Shown here in pieces: positions 16,969 through 30,678 of a DNA stretch of 64,000 nucleotides. The position numbers and the translations under genes were made by a program. This DNA comes from Burkholderiales bacterium (GTDB lineage: Bacteria > Pseudomonadota > Gammaproteobacteria > Burkholderiales > Burkholderiaceae_F), in the NCBI GenBank assembly GCA_020248865.1, contig JADCGS010000012.1, positions 86,885 to 150,884 on the forward strand. Reading direction: 5' to 3'. Within the stretch, counting starts at the first letter, position 1, and each line of letters opens with the position of its first letter. The notes below the pieces were generated by a model. The model was not told the DNA's origin and searched no databases. It saw only the letters and a list, made by a program, of their open reading frames with translations.

Positions 16969-18023
16969 AGATCGTCACCGTCACCGACGCCTGGCACCCG
17001 CAGGTCAACGGCGTGGTGCGCACCATCGAAGCCACCAACCGCGAACTGGAGCGCGGCGGACACCGCACGGTGGTCATCTCGCCACTGCAGTTCGTCACCT
17101 TGCCCTGCCTCGGCTATGCCGATATCCGCCTGTCTCTGCTGCCCTACCGCAAGCTGGCGCGCCTGCTGAAGCGGGCGCTCGACGACACCGACGAGGTGGC
17201 CGTGCACATCGCCACCGAGGGGCCACTCGGCGCGGCCGCGCGGCGCTGGTGCCGGCGCCAAGGCGTGCCGTTCTCCACCGCCTATCACACCCGTTTTCCG
17301 CAGTACCTCAAGGCGATGTTCGGCGTGCCCGAGGCCTGGACCTACCGCTTCCTGCGGCGCTTCCACAGTGCGGCACGTGTCGTGATGACCCCCACCGCCA
17401 CGGTAGAGGAGGAGCTGGCGGCGCAGCGCTTCGGCCGCATCGCGCGCTGGACCCGCGGCGTGGACACCGAACTGTTCCGGCCGCTAGAACCGCTGGCACT
17501 GGGTCTGCCGACGCCCGTTTTTCTCTACGTAGGCCGCGTTTCGGTGGAGAAGAACATCGAGGCTTTCCTGCGCCTGGACCTGCCCGGCAGCAAGGTGGTG
17601 GCGGGCGTCGGCCCGGCGCTGGATCTGCTCAAGCGGCGCTTTCCCGAGGTGCGCTTCGTTGGCGTGCTGACGCAGCCCGAGCTGGCCCGGCTGTACTCGG
17701 CCTGCGACGTCTTTGTATTCCCCAGCCGCACCGACACCTTCGGTCTGGTGCTGCTCGAAGCGCTCGCCTGCGGCACGCCGGTGGCGGCCTACCCGGTGCA
17801 GGGACCGCTCGACGTGATCGGCCGGGCGCCGGTGGGCGTGCTCGATGAAGACTTGCAGCGTGCCGCGCTCGCCGCCCTGAAGATCGACCGTCAGCGTTGC
17901 CGCGACTTTGCCCAGGCGCACAACTGGGCCGCGTGCACCGAGCAATTCCTGTCCCTCCAGTGGCCGGCGCCCCGTGCGCCTGCCACAGCTCCTGCGGTGG
18001 CCGCCCTGCCGGCGGCCCGCTGA
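16965..18023 (+). CDS. GT4 glycosyltransferase, probable diacylglycerol glucosyl/glucuronosyltransferase (Agt-like), first copy
   Basis: 352 residues. The N-terminal acceptor domain begins IVTVTDAWHPQVNGVVRT; HIATEGPLG and YHTRFPQYL are typical of the SqdX/Agt-like GT4 branch. The donor domain has RGVDTELF, FLYVGRVSVEKNIE and the nucleotide-sugar site FVFPSRTDTFGLVLLEALAC. No membrane helix; such enzymes sit on the inner leaflet. Substrate should be the diacylglycerol made by PlcP, sugar donor UDP-glucose or UDP-glucuronate. Coupled to plcP by a 4-bp overlap. The Ala/Pro-rich last 20 residues look dispensable. Confidence 0.85.
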   Translation: MKIVTVTDAWHPQVNGVVRTIEATNRELERGGHRTVVISPLQFVTLPCLGYADIRLSLLPYRKLARLLKRALDDTDEVAVHIATEGPLGAAARRWCRRQGVPFSTAYHTRFPQYLKAMFGVPEAWTYRFLRRFHSAARVVMTPTATVEEELAAQRFGRIARWTRGVDTELFRPLEPLALGLPTPVFLYVGRVSVEKNIEAFLRLDLPGSKVVAGVGPALDLLKRRFPEVRFVGVLTQPELARLYSACDVFVFPSRTDTFGLVLLEALACGTPVAAYPVQGPLDVIGRAPVGVLDEDLQRAALAALKIDRQRCRDFAQAHNWAACTEQFLSLQWPAPRAPATAPAVAALPAAR

Positions 18024-19190
18024 GTGCAACGTCTGCTGCGCACCCCGCCCGACGACCGAGCAGCCACCGATACGCTGCCGGAGCCGGTGCGGAGCGCAGC
18101 GCCCGCCAACGCTGCTGACGGAGCATGGCCGGCACACCTGCTGCTGGTGACCGACGCCTGGCATCCGCAGGTCAATGGCGTGGTGCAGACCTGGACCTAC
18201 ATGCGCCGGGAGCTGGACGCGCTCGGCATGGCGGTTACGGTGATCGGGCCGCAGTCACCCAGCCTGCCGGTGCCCGGCGAGCCGGGCCTGCGGCTGGCGC
18301 TGCGCCCCGGCCGGCAGGTGCGCCAGGCTCTTGAGGCGCTCGAGCGCGCCGGCCGCGCCGATGACTTTGCCCTGCATATCGCCACCGAAGGGCCGCTCGG
18401 CTGGGCGGCGCGCCGCTGGGCACTGCGGCACGGGCTTGACTTCACCACCTCGTACCACACGCGCTTTCCGGAATACCTGGAGCGGCGCTTTGGCCTGTCG
18501 GCCGACCTGCTGTACCCGCCGCTGCAGCGCTTCCACGCCGCCGCCAGTGCCGTTCTGGCGCCTACGCCGCACATGGTGCGCACGCTGACGCAGCGTGGCT
18601 TCGAGCGCGTACGGCTGTGGCCCCGCGGCGTCGACACCGAGACGTTCCAGCCAGCGCTCGATGCGGCTGCGCGCGACGCGCTCGACCGCGCCGCCGGCCG
18701 CGTGCTGCCGCGGCCCATTTTCCTGTCGGTCGGGCGCGTGGCGCCGGAAAAGAATCTGCCGGCGCTGCTGGATCTCGACCTGCCCGGCACCATCGTGGTG
18801 GTAGGCGACGGCCCGTCGCTGGGTTGTCTGCGCGCGCGCCATCCGCAAGCCGTCTGGCTCGGCGCACGGCCCCACGCAGCGCTTGGACCGCTTTACGCCG
18901 CGGCCGATGTGTTCGTCTTTCCCAGTCGCACCGACACGTTTGGCCTGGTGATGCTCGAAGCAATGGCCTGCGGCACTCCAGTGGCCGCCTTTCCGGTGAC
19001 CGGGCCTTTGGACGTGGTCGAGCCCGGTCTCACCGGCGTGCTGCACACGGACCTGCGCCGCGCCTGCCTGACCGCGCTGGAACTGCCGCGTGCGGCGGTG
19101 CAGGCGGCCGTGCGGGCACGCTCGTGGCGCGAGGTCGCGCTGACGCTGGCTGGCGCTCTGGTGCAACAGCGCGGCTGGCAGCCCAACTAG
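18024..19190 (+). CDS. GT4 glycosyltransferase, tandem second copy (Agt-like)
   Basis: 388 residues from a GTG that directly follows the TGA of the first copy; about 40 extra N-terminal residues precede the domain start LLLVTDAWHPQVNGVVQT. It repeats all landmarks of its neighbour: HIATEGPLGWAARRW, YHTRFPEYLE, RGVDTETF, FLSVGRVAPEKN and FVFPSRTDTFGLVMLEAMAC. The two are clearly related but well diverged, so the duplication is old and the pair may use different sugars or add a second sugar to the first. Same operon as plcP. Confidence 0.84.
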   Translation: MQRLLRTPPDDRAATDTLPEPVRSAAPANAADGAWPAHLLLVTDAWHPQVNGVVQTWTYMRRELDALGMAVTVIGPQSPSLPVPGEPGLRLALRPGRQVRQALEALERAGRADDFALHIATEGPLGWAARRWALRHGLDFTTSYHTRFPEYLERRFGLSADLLYPPLQRFHAAASAVLAPTPHMVRTLTQRGFERVRLWPRGVDTETFQPALDAAARDALDRAAGRVLPRPIFLSVGRVAPEKNLPALLDLDLPGTIVVVGDGPSLGCLRARHPQAVWLGARPHAALGPLYAAADVFVFPSRTDTFGLVMLEAMACGTPVAAFPVTGPLDVVEPGLTGVLHTDLRRACLTALELPRAAVQAAVRARSWREVALTLAGALVQQRGWQPN

Positions 19191-19206
19191 CCGCCGCGTT
19201 TGCCGC

Positions 19207-19235
19207 AAGTCATCGCGGCGTCATCGCCCGTTCAT
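19207..19235 (+). promoter_or_regulatory. Three-unit Pho-box array upstream of olsB
   Basis: Plus strand units AAGTCAT (19207-19213), GCGTCAT (19218-19224) and CGTTCAT (19229-19235), each exactly 11 bp apart. The array lies between the second glycosyltransferase and olsB, 57 bp before the olsB start. No good -10 stands 10 bp after it; TAGCGT at 19258 is a possible one. It suggests olsB has its own PhoB promoter besides read-through. Confidence 0.75.
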
Positions 19236-19292
19236 CACCACGACAAGGCAGCTTCCTAGCGTGCCGCCGTTCAACTGCGATCGAGGAACGCG

Positions 19293-20102
19293 ATGGATCT
19301 GAGTGACGTAGGGCGGCTGTCGCCCACCCAGAATGAAGCGGCGATCCGTCCGCGCCTGAGCGTGGGCCTGGCACGCGGCGCGGCCGAGGTCGAGGACGCC
19401 CAGCGACTGCGTTACAAGGTCTTTGCCGAGGAAATGCACGCGCGTTTGGACGGCTCCGGCGCAGCACTCGGGCTGGACATCGACGGTTTCGATGCGCACT
19501 GCGACCACATCGTGGTGCGCGACGAAGACACGCTGCGCGTGGTGGGAACCTACCGGGTGCTCCCGCCGCATGCGGCGCAACGTGTCGGCCGGCTCTACTC
19601 GGACAGCGAGTTCGACCTGGCGCGGCTGCTGCACCTGCGGCCGAGCATGATCGAGGTCGGTCGCTCCTGCGTGCATCGCGACTACCGCGACGGCAGCACG
19701 ATCCTGCTGCTGTGGGCCGGGCTCGCCCGGTACATGCGCGCCTTCGGCTATCGCCACATGGTGGGTTGCGCCAGCGCATCACTGGCCGACGGCGGCATGC
19801 AGGCGGCGCGCCTGCGCGACGAGTTGCAAAAGCATCTGTGCGACGCCGAGTACCGCGTGTACCCACGCGTGCCCTTCCCGCACGAGAAGCTGGCGCGCGC
19901 CGCCCGCTGCGAGATGCCGCCCCTGATCAAGGGTTACCTGCGCATCGGCGCGCAGGTGTGCGGTGAGCCAGCCTGGGATCCGGACTTCAACACCGCCGAC
20001 TTCCTGATCTGGCTGTCGCTGGACAATCTGAACCCGCGCTATGCGCGTCACTTCGAGCTGCTCGCCCACGAGGAAGGGTTTGTGGCGGAAGTCGCCGTCT
20101 GA
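19293..20102 (+). CDS. olsB: OlsB-type ornithine N-acyltransferase (GNAT-like)
   Basis: 269 residues. The OlsB/haemolysin-like acyltransferase landmarks are LRYKVFAEEMHARLD (about 42-56), DHIVVRDEDTLRVVGTYRV, MIEVGRSCVHRDYRDGS (about 122-138) and MPPLIKGYLRIGAQVCGEPAWD. OlsB joins a 3-hydroxyacyl chain from acyl carrier protein to the alpha-amino group of ornithine, giving lyso-ornithine lipid. The partner O-acyltransferase OlsA is not in this window. Its place behind plcP and the glycosyltransferases, with its own Pho-box array, fits replacement of phospholipid by phosphorus-free lipid. ATG at 19293 follows GAGGAACGCG, an acceptable ribosome site. Confidence 0.87.
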   Translation: MDLSDVGRLSPTQNEAAIRPRLSVGLARGAAEVEDAQRLRYKVFAEEMHARLDGSGAALGLDIDGFDAHCDHIVVRDEDTLRVVGTYRVLPPHAAQRVGRLYSDSEFDLARLLHLRPSMIEVGRSCVHRDYRDGSTILLLWAGLARYMRAFGYRHMVGCASASLADGGMQAARLRDELQKHLCDAEYRVYPRVPFPHEKLARAARCEMPPLIKGYLRIGAQVCGEPAWDPDFNTADFLIWLSLDNLNPRYARHFELLAHEEGFVAEVAV

Positions 20103-20199
20103 CGCGGTCAGCCAGGATGTCTCACCAGGTCGCCGCTTGCCGCCGCGATCTGCCGCAGTACGCCGCAGGGATAGCCTGCCATCGCCCCAAGCCATCGTG

Positions 20200-20325
20200 A
20201 TCGGCCGGGGCTGCGCGGGCTTGCGCGGTGCGGACGGCGGCAATTTTGCTCATGCGTTCGCCGATGCCGGCGGGCATCGGCTGTGCCCCACTCGCGCAAC
20301 CGGGCTCACGCAGGCACTCGCGCCC
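20200..20325 (-). repeat. Dispersed ~130-bp repeat, copy 1
   Basis: Minus-strand reading shows the core CAGCCGATGCCCG, CGGCATCGGCGAACGC, then GAGCAAAATTGCC and GCGCAAGCCCGCGCAGCC, matching in order the copies at 36.8 kb and 63.9 kb with about one change in five. The core contains a small hairpin GCCGATGCC / GGCATCGGC. It lies between two genes and has no coding capacity. Confidence 0.65.
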
Positions 20326-20387
20326 ATTGCGTGTCGCGACTCCAGCACCCAAGCCCAGACGGCCGCAGCGGCAGCGGCCAGCAGGCC

Positions 20388-20419
20388 GAAAAAGCAAAGC
20401 CGCCCGCGGGCGGCTTTGC
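20388..20419 (-). terminator. Rho-independent terminator after ftsH
   Basis: Perfect 12-bp stem GCAAAGCCGCCC / GGGCGGCTTTGC, followed on the minus strand by TTTTTCGG, 19 bp after the ftsH stop. Confidence 0.85.
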
Positions 20420-20437
20420 GGCGCGCGTGTCGAGCGA

Positions 20438-22345
<1,908 letters not shown>

Positions 22346-22557
22346 GACAGGCTCCTGAGGTCGCCCGCGTCGAGCAGGTCGGCGGGCCGGGGGATACGAA
22401 GCATTCTAGGCGGTTTCGACTGCTTGGACGGGGAAACGGCGCAAAGACAACCGGGTAAACCCCTTTCAATTGCGGCCGGCGGGTTGGCTTTTCAACCACG
22501 GTGATGGCTGGGGGAAGCCTCCGGACCCGGCGGACCGCCGCCGCGGCCGCCGCCACT

Positions 22558-23226
22558 TCACCGCGGCTGCAGCTTCAGACCCCGGGCGAACAGGTAGGTT
22601 TCCGCGGATTCGGCCCGGGACGCCGCCGGCTTGCGCACGCCGACGGTCACGAACTCGCGCTTCAGTAGCTCGACCAGTTGACTGAACCCGCTGCCCTGGA
22701 ATGCCTTGAGTAACACCGCACCGGACGGGCGCAGGTGCCGCCGCGCGAACTCGATGGCGATCTCGGCCAGGTGGCTGCTGCGGGCGGCATCGGCGGCTGC
22801 GATTCCCGACAGGTTGGGCGCCATGTCCGACAGCACGAGGTCGACCGGGGCGCCGGCCAGCGCCTCGGCCAGTTGCGCCTCCACCGCCTCGTCGCGGAAG
22901 TCGCCCTGGATGAAGGTCACGTCCGGCAGCGGGTCCATGGGCAGCAGATCGAGCGCGATGATCCGGCCCTGGACCGCACCGCCCCGGTTCGTCAGCCGCT
23001 CGCGTACCACCTGGGTCCAGCTGCCGGGCGCGCTGCCCAGATCGACCACCACGGCGCCCGGCCTGAGCAGCTTCAGTCTGTCATCGATCTCTGCCAGCTT
23101 GAAGGCGGCCCGCGACCTGTAACCTTGGGCAGCGGCCTGCTTGACATACGGATCGGTGACGTGACGGCGCAGCCACTCCGGATTGGAACGGTGCTTCTTG
23201 CCGCTGCTGGACTTGACCTTGGCCAC
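22558..23226 (-). CDS. rlmE: 23S rRNA (uridine-2'-O)-methyltransferase RlmE (FtsJ/RrmJ)
   Basis: 222 residues from GTG at 23224-23226; extension to 23268 would overlap the divergent yhbY start by 22 bp and adds no family sequence. The family start GKKHRSNPEWLRRHVTDPYV is followed by RSRAAFKLAEID (catalytic Lys), SAM motif VVVDLGSAPGSWTQVV, Asp in LVLSDMAPNLSG and the third catalytic Lys in GAVLLKAFQGSGF. It methylates U2552 of 23S rRNA in the 50S subunit. Next to ftsH as in most proteobacteria. Confidence 0.94.
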   Translation of the reverse strand: MAKVKSSSGKKHRSNPEWLRRHVTDPYVKQAAAQGYRSRAAFKLAEIDDRLKLLRPGAVVVDLGSAPGSWTQVVRERLTNRGGAVQGRIIALDLLPMDPLPDVTFIQGDFRDEAVEAQLAEALAGAPVDLVLSDMAPNLSGIAAADAARSSHLAEIAIEFARRHLRPSGAVLLKAFQGSGFSQLVELLKREFVTVGVRKPAASRAESAETYLFARGLKLQPR

Positions 23227-23246
23227 GAGATGACGGGAGGGCTCAA

Positions 23247-23684
23247 ATGACACAACTGACTCTGACACCGCACGAGCGCCAGGAGCTCAAGGGCCGGGCG
23301 CACCGGCTCAATCCGGTCGTGCTGCTGGGGGCCGGGGGGCTCACGGAGGCGGTGTTCAAGGAAGTGGATCGCGCACTCAACACGCACGGGCTCATCAAGA
23401 TCAAGGTGCCGGGCGACGAGCGCGCGGCACGGGAAGACATCTTCGTGCAACTGGCCGAGCGGCTGTCGGCGGCACGGGTGCAGACCATCGGCAAGATCCT
23501 GGTGCTGTACCGGCCGCAGCCCGATGCACTTGCGGTTCCGTCGACCCGCTCGCCCAAGGCGCCGGCGCGCCCGCCCTCCCGCGCTACGGGCGGGGCCACG
23601 ACCGCGCAGCGGGGCAAGCCGGGCCGCGGCGAGATCCGCGCCGGGCGACCCGCCGCGCCCCGGCGCAAGGCCGTCGGCCGCTGA
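23247..23684 (+). CDS. yhbY: YhbY-family RNA-binding protein (CRS1-YhbY/CRM domain)
   Basis: 145 residues; ATG at 23247 follows GGGAGGG. The CRM domain fills residues 1-95 with HERQELKGRAHRLNPVVLLG, the GxxG-type loop GAGGLTEAV and the ending RVQTIGKILVLYRP. It binds pre-50S ribosomal particles. The last 45 residues are a basic Pro/Arg/Ala tail (PRSGRPAAPRRKAVGR-like) common in this order. Divergent from rlmE across about 20 bp. Confidence 0.92.
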   Translation: MTQLTLTPHERQELKGRAHRLNPVVLLGAGGLTEAVFKEVDRALNTHGLIKIKVPGDERAAREDIFVQLAERLSAARVQTIGKILVLYRPQPDALAVPSTRSPKAPARPPSRATGGATTAQRGKPGRGEIRAGRPAAPRRKAVGR

Positions 23685-23716
23685 GGCGCCCGACCCGCCA
23701 CGCCGGGGCTGCTCGA

Positions 23717-24190
23717 TCAGGCGTAGTGGACCTCGAGCACCTCGTATTCGCGGATGCCGCCGGGCGCGGCGACCTCGACCAGGTCGCCTTCGCTCTTGCC
23801 GATCAGCGCGCGCGCGATCGGACTCGAGATCGAGATCAGGCCCGCCTTGATGTCGGCTTCGTCATCACCGACGATCTGGTACTTAACCTGCACGCCCGCC
23901 ACCATGTCCTCCAGCGCGACCGTGGCGCCGAAGACAATCCGGCCGCCGGCGTCGACCGCCGCCGGGTCGATGATCTGCAGGGCGCCGACCTTGCCTTCCA
24001 GTTCCTGGATGCGACCCTCGATGAAGCCCTGGCGCTCACGCGCGGCGTCGTACTCGGCGTTCTCCGAAAGGTCACCCTTCTCGCGTGCCTCCTTGATGGC
24101 CTGGATCACCGCCGGGCGATCCGCGCTTTTCAGGCGCTGCAATTCCTCTTTGAGCTTCTCCGCGCCGCGCGCGGTGATGGGGATGGGCAT
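23717..24190 (-). CDS. greA: Transcription elongation factor GreA
   Basis: 157 residues from ATG at 24188-24190. The N-terminal coiled coil starts [18 protein letters not shown] and has the tip acidic pair in [15 protein letters not shown]; the C-terminal domain ends [12 protein letters not shown]. It stimulates RNA cleavage by backtracked RNA polymerase. It lies 148 bp after carB on the same strand, the common carAB-greA order. Confidence 0.96.
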   Translation of the reverse strand: MPIPITARGAEKLKEELQRLKSADRPAVIQAIKEAREKGDLSENAEYDAARERQGFIEGRIQELEGKVGALQIIDPAAVDAGGRIVFGATVALEDMVAGVQVKYQIVGDDEADIKAGLISISSPIARALIGKSEGDLVEVAAPGGIREYEVLEVHYA

Positions 24191-24338
24191 GACGGAAAAC
24201 CTGGGGTTGAAGGCCGGAATACGGCTCGGGGAAAAACAACGCCCCGACCAAGGCCGAGGCGCAGTGACACTGTAGCGGCCGGCTGCCGGCAATTCAACCT
24301 GCAGGCAAGCCCCCGGCCCGGGTCAGGGCAGCGGCGCC

Positions 24339-27578
<3,240 letters not shown>

Positions 27579-27588
27579 CGCGGGCTGC

Positions 27589-28176
27589 CTAGGTGTAGTT
27601 CTGCGGGGCGAGCCTGCGCTCGACCAGTTCGATGAGGATGTGGATGACCTTGATGTGCAGTTCCTGCACCCGGTCCGCGTACTGACCACCAGGGGTCACG
27701 ATGGCGATGTCGGCCTGCTCGGTGATCGGCGTGTCCGGCCGACCGGTCAGCGCGATCACCTTCATGCCGATCCGGCGGGCGGTCTGCGCGGCCGCCACTA
27801 CGTTGCGGCTGGTGCCGCTGGTGCTGATGGCCAGCAGCACATCGCCGGCGCGGCCATGCGCCTGCACGTAGCGCGCGAAGACCTGCTCGTAGCCGTAGTC
27901 GTTGGCAACGCAGGACAGGTGACCGGCGTCGCTGATGGCGGTGGCCGCGTAGCCGGGCCGGTCGTCGCGGAAGCGGCCGGTCAGCTCCTCGGCAAAGTGC
28001 ATGGCGTCGCACATCGAGCCGCCGTTGCCGCACGAAAAGACCCTGCCGCCGGCCTGGAACGTGGCAGCCAGCAGCGCGCCCGCCCGCTCGATCGCACCCA
28101 GAGCCGCCTGATCGGCCAGCAGCGCATCGAGCGCCGCACGCGCCTGCTCGAGCGTCGCGCGCACCACCGGGCTCAC
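27589..28176 (-). CDS. gmhA: Phosphoheptose (sedoheptulose-7-phosphate) isomerase, GmhA type
   Basis: 195 residues from a GTG overlapping the carA stop (GTGA). The SIS fold and GmhA landmarks are clear: [64 protein letters not shown], and the end [15 protein letters not shown]. The His/Glu set of E. coli GmhA (E in AEELTGR, H in LHIKVIH) is present. It makes D-glycero-D-manno-heptose-7-phosphate, first step to LPS core heptose. Its place between carA and carB, coupled to carA, is unusual. Confidence 0.9.
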   Translation of the reverse strand: MSPVVRATLEQARAALDALLADQAALGAIERAGALLAATFQAGGRVFSCGNGGSMCDAMHFAEELTGRFRDDRPGYAATAISDAGHLSCVANDYGYEQVFARYVQAHGRAGDVLLAISTSGTSRNVVAAAQTARRIGMKVIALTGRPDTPITEQADIAIVTPGGQYADRVQELHIKVIHILIELVERRLAPQNYT

Positions 28177-29315
28177 CTGCGCTCCTGCATGTGCTTGATG
28201 AAACGGTCGAACAGATACGCCACGTCGTGCGGGCCGGGGCTGGCCTCCGGGTGGCCCTGAAAGCAGAACGCGGGGCGGTCGGTGTAGCGGAAGCCCTGCA
28301 GCGAGCCGTCGAACAGCGACACGTGCGTCGCCTTGCAGCGCGCCGGCAGCGTGGCCGGGTCGACCGCGAAGCCGTGATTCTGCGAGGTGATCAGTACCCG
28401 GCCATCCTCCAGGTCCTGCACCGGATGGTTGGCGCCGTGATGGCCGAACTTCATCTTGAGCGTCCGGCCGCCGGCCGCCAGGCCCATGATCTGGTGGCCC
28501 AGGCAGATGCCGAAGGTCGGCAGGCTCTGTTCGATCAGTGCGCGCGCCGCCTCGATCGCGTAGTCGCAGGGCTCCGGATCGCCCGGTCCGTTGGCGAGGA
28601 ACAGCCCGTCGGGCTGGAGCCTGAGGGCCTCGGCCGCCGGCGTCTGCGCCGGCACCACCGTGATGCGGCAGCCCCGCGCGGCCAGCATGCGCAGGATGTT
28701 GCGCTTGACGCCGAAGTCGTAGGCAACCACGTGGAACCTGAATGACGACCGGGTGCCGTAGCCCCGCCCCAGTTCCCACTCGGTCTCGGTCCATTCATAC
28801 GGCTCGGCCGTGCTGACCACCTTGGCCAGGTCGAGCCCCGCCATGCCCGGGAAACTGCGCGCCAGCGCCACCGCGTGCGCCTCGTCGTGGCCGACCACGA
28901 TGGCGCCTGCCTGCGCGCCGCCATCGCGCAGGATGCGCGTGAGCTTGCGCGTGTCGACATCGGCGATCGCCACCACGTTCTCCCGCCGCAGGTACTCCGA
29001 CAGCGGCCACTGGGCGCGAAAACTGGAGTGCACCAGCGGCAGATCGCGGATCACCAGACCGGCGGCGTGCACGCGGCCGGATTCGACGTCCTCGGCATTG
29101 GCCCCGGTGTTGCCGATGTGCGGGTAAGTCAGCGTGACGATCTGGCCGCGGTAACTCGGGTCGGTCAGGATCTCCTGGTAGCCGGTGATGGCGGTGTTGA
29201 AGACCACTTCACCGACCGCATGGCCTGCGGCACCGATCGAACGGCCGCGAAAAATCGTCCCGTCGGCCAGCGCGAGCAGCGCGTGGGGACGGGCATCGGC
29301 AATCAGCGACGACAA
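28173..29315 (-). CDS. carA: Carbamoyl-phosphate synthase small subunit CarA
   Basis: 380 residues from TTG at 29313-29315 (CGGAG upstream), the only start giving the usual length; a longer frame to 29462 has no family sequence. N-terminal domain: [36 protein letters not shown]. The class I glutaminase domain has the nucleophile Cys in [13 protein letters not shown] and His/Glu in [13 protein letters not shown]. It supplies ammonia from glutamine to CarB. It overlaps gmhA by 4 bp. Confidence 0.95.
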   Translation of the reverse strand: MSSLIADARPHALLALADGTIFRGRSIGAAGHAVGEVVFNTAITGYQEILTDPSYRGQIVTLTYPHIGNTGANAEDVESGRVHAAGLVIRDLPLVHSSFRAQWPLSEYLRRENVVAIADVDTRKLTRILRDGGAQAGAIVVGHDEAHAVALARSFPGMAGLDLAKVVSTAEPYEWTETEWELGRGYGTRSSFRFHVVAYDFGVKRNILRMLAARGCRITVVPAQTPAAEALRLQPDGLFLANGPGDPEPCDYAIEAARALIEQSLPTFGICLGHQIMGLAAGGRTLKMKFGHHGANHPVQDLEDGRVLITSQNHGFAVDPATLPARCKATHVSLFDGSLQGFRYTDRPAFCFQGHPEASPGPHDVAYLFDRFIKHMQERR

Positions 29316-29454
29316 GACGAATGCTCCGACGAGGGTGCGATCCCCGGGACCCGCCCGGTTCGGCTCCCAAGTTTGGCGCGACCGACCATGGGCCGGGACG
29401 AGCCGATTCGTACCGTTGAGTACGCGGGAGCGGCAGACCTCACACCCCGGCGTT

Positions 29455-29469
29455 CCGACCACTGGTCGG
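29455..29469. promoter_or_regulatory. Inverted repeat upstream of carA
   Basis: CCGACCA, one base, TGGTCGG: a perfect 7-bp dyad in the carA-tal divergent region, 140 bp before carA. It could be an operator for either gene; no protein can be named. Confidence 0.3.
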
Positions 29470-29549
29470 GATAAATCGCCGGGCGCGGGGACGCACTAGT
29501 TAGACTGGTCGAGTATAGCTTTTCAAACAATGGCCGGGTCTCCCCTAGC

Positions 29550-30497
29550 ATGACCAACTCGCTGCTATTGCTGCAGCAACACACCGTAGTCGTCGCGGAT
29601 ACGGGCGATCTTGCTGCCATCTCCCGTCTGCGCCCGCGCGACGCCACGACCAATCCGTCGCTCATCCTGAAGGCCGCCCAGAAGGCGGAGTACCGCGCAC
29701 TGATCGAGGCAAGCCTGGCGCGGGCCGGGGACGAGCCGCCCGATCTGGCGGGGGACCACGTCCTGGTGGGCTTCGGCACCGAGATCTTGCGCCGCATCGA
29801 CGGCCGGGTCTCGACCGAGGTCGACGCGCAGTTGTCGTTCGACGTGCGCGCGACCTTGGGCAGGGCGCGCCGTCTGATCGCGCTGTACGAGGCGGCCGGC
29901 GTCGACCGCGAGCGCGTGCTGATCAAGATCGCCGCCACCTGGGAGGGCATCCGCGCGGCCGAAGCACTCGAACGCGAAGGCATCCACTGCAATCTCACGC
30001 TGCTGTTTTCGCTGCCCCAGGCGCAGGCCTGCGCGGATGCCGGCGTGACCCTGATCTCGCCCTTCGTCGGCCGCATCTACGACTGGTTCCGCAAACAGGC
30101 CGGCTCCCATTGGGACGAGGCCGCCAACGCCGGCGCCAACGATCCGGGGGTGCGCTCGGTACGCGCCATCTTTGACCGGCTCAAGAGCGGCGGGTACCGC
30201 ACCGAGATCATGGGCGCCAGCTTTCGCAATACGGGACAAGTTCTCGCGCTGGCGGGTTGCGACCTGCTCACCATTAGCCCGGAACTGCTGGACGAGTTGG
30301 CCGCAGCCAGCGGCCCGGTGCCGCGGATGCTGACGGCACCGAGTGCGCTGGCGCCGCGCCGGCGGCTGGCTGAACCGGAGTTCCGCCAATTGCTCAACGA
30401 CGATGTCATGGCCAGCGAGAAGCTCGCCGAGGGCATTCGCGTCTTCATCGCCGACGCACGCAAGCTCGACGCGCTGCTCGCGCGCGCTCACGCCTGA
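29550..30497 (+). CDS. tal: Transaldolase
   Basis: 315 residues, the length of TalB. Landmarks are [25 protein letters not shown], the Schiff-base Lys in [40 protein letters not shown] and [11 protein letters not shown]. It moves a dihydroxyacetone unit in the pentose phosphate pathway and so makes or uses sedoheptulose-7-phosphate, the substrate of GmhA encoded 1.4 kb away on the other strand. It is divergent from carA. Confidence 0.95.
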   Translation: MTNSLLLLQQHTVVVADTGDLAAISRLRPRDATTNPSLILKAAQKAEYRALIEASLARAGDEPPDLAGDHVLVGFGTEILRRIDGRVSTEVDAQLSFDVRATLGRARRLIALYEAAGVDRERVLIKIAATWEGIRAAEALEREGIHCNLTLLFSLPQAQACADAGVTLISPFVGRIYDWFRKQAGSHWDEAANAGANDPGVRSVRAIFDRLKSGGYRTEIMGASFRNTGQVLALAGCDLLTISPELLDELAAASGPVPRMLTAPSALAPRRRLAEPEFRQLLNDDVMASEKLAEGIRVFIADARKLDALLARAHA

Positions 30498-30678
30498 GGC
30501 GGCGACCGGCAAACCGATATGCCAGCCATGGCTGCCCAAGAGATCCCCTGCGGCGTTGCCGGCGCCGGCTGCGGCCCGGGCAAGGGCGGCGCCGGGTGCC
30601 TGGATCGGGGCGCGCCCGACGGCAGCACCGTCGCGCGGGCTCGATTGGCCCGCACCCTTTAGGCGGGAGCGCACTGCC

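Larger units (their letters stand above)
20103..20437. other. 335-bp spacer between olsB and ftsH with a dispersed repeat
   Basis: No gene. It holds one copy of the dispersed repeat (20200-20325, minus orientation), a plus-orientation stretch near 20107 like the left end of the other copies (AGCCAGGATGTCTCACCAGG), and the ftsH terminator. Confidence 0.7.
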
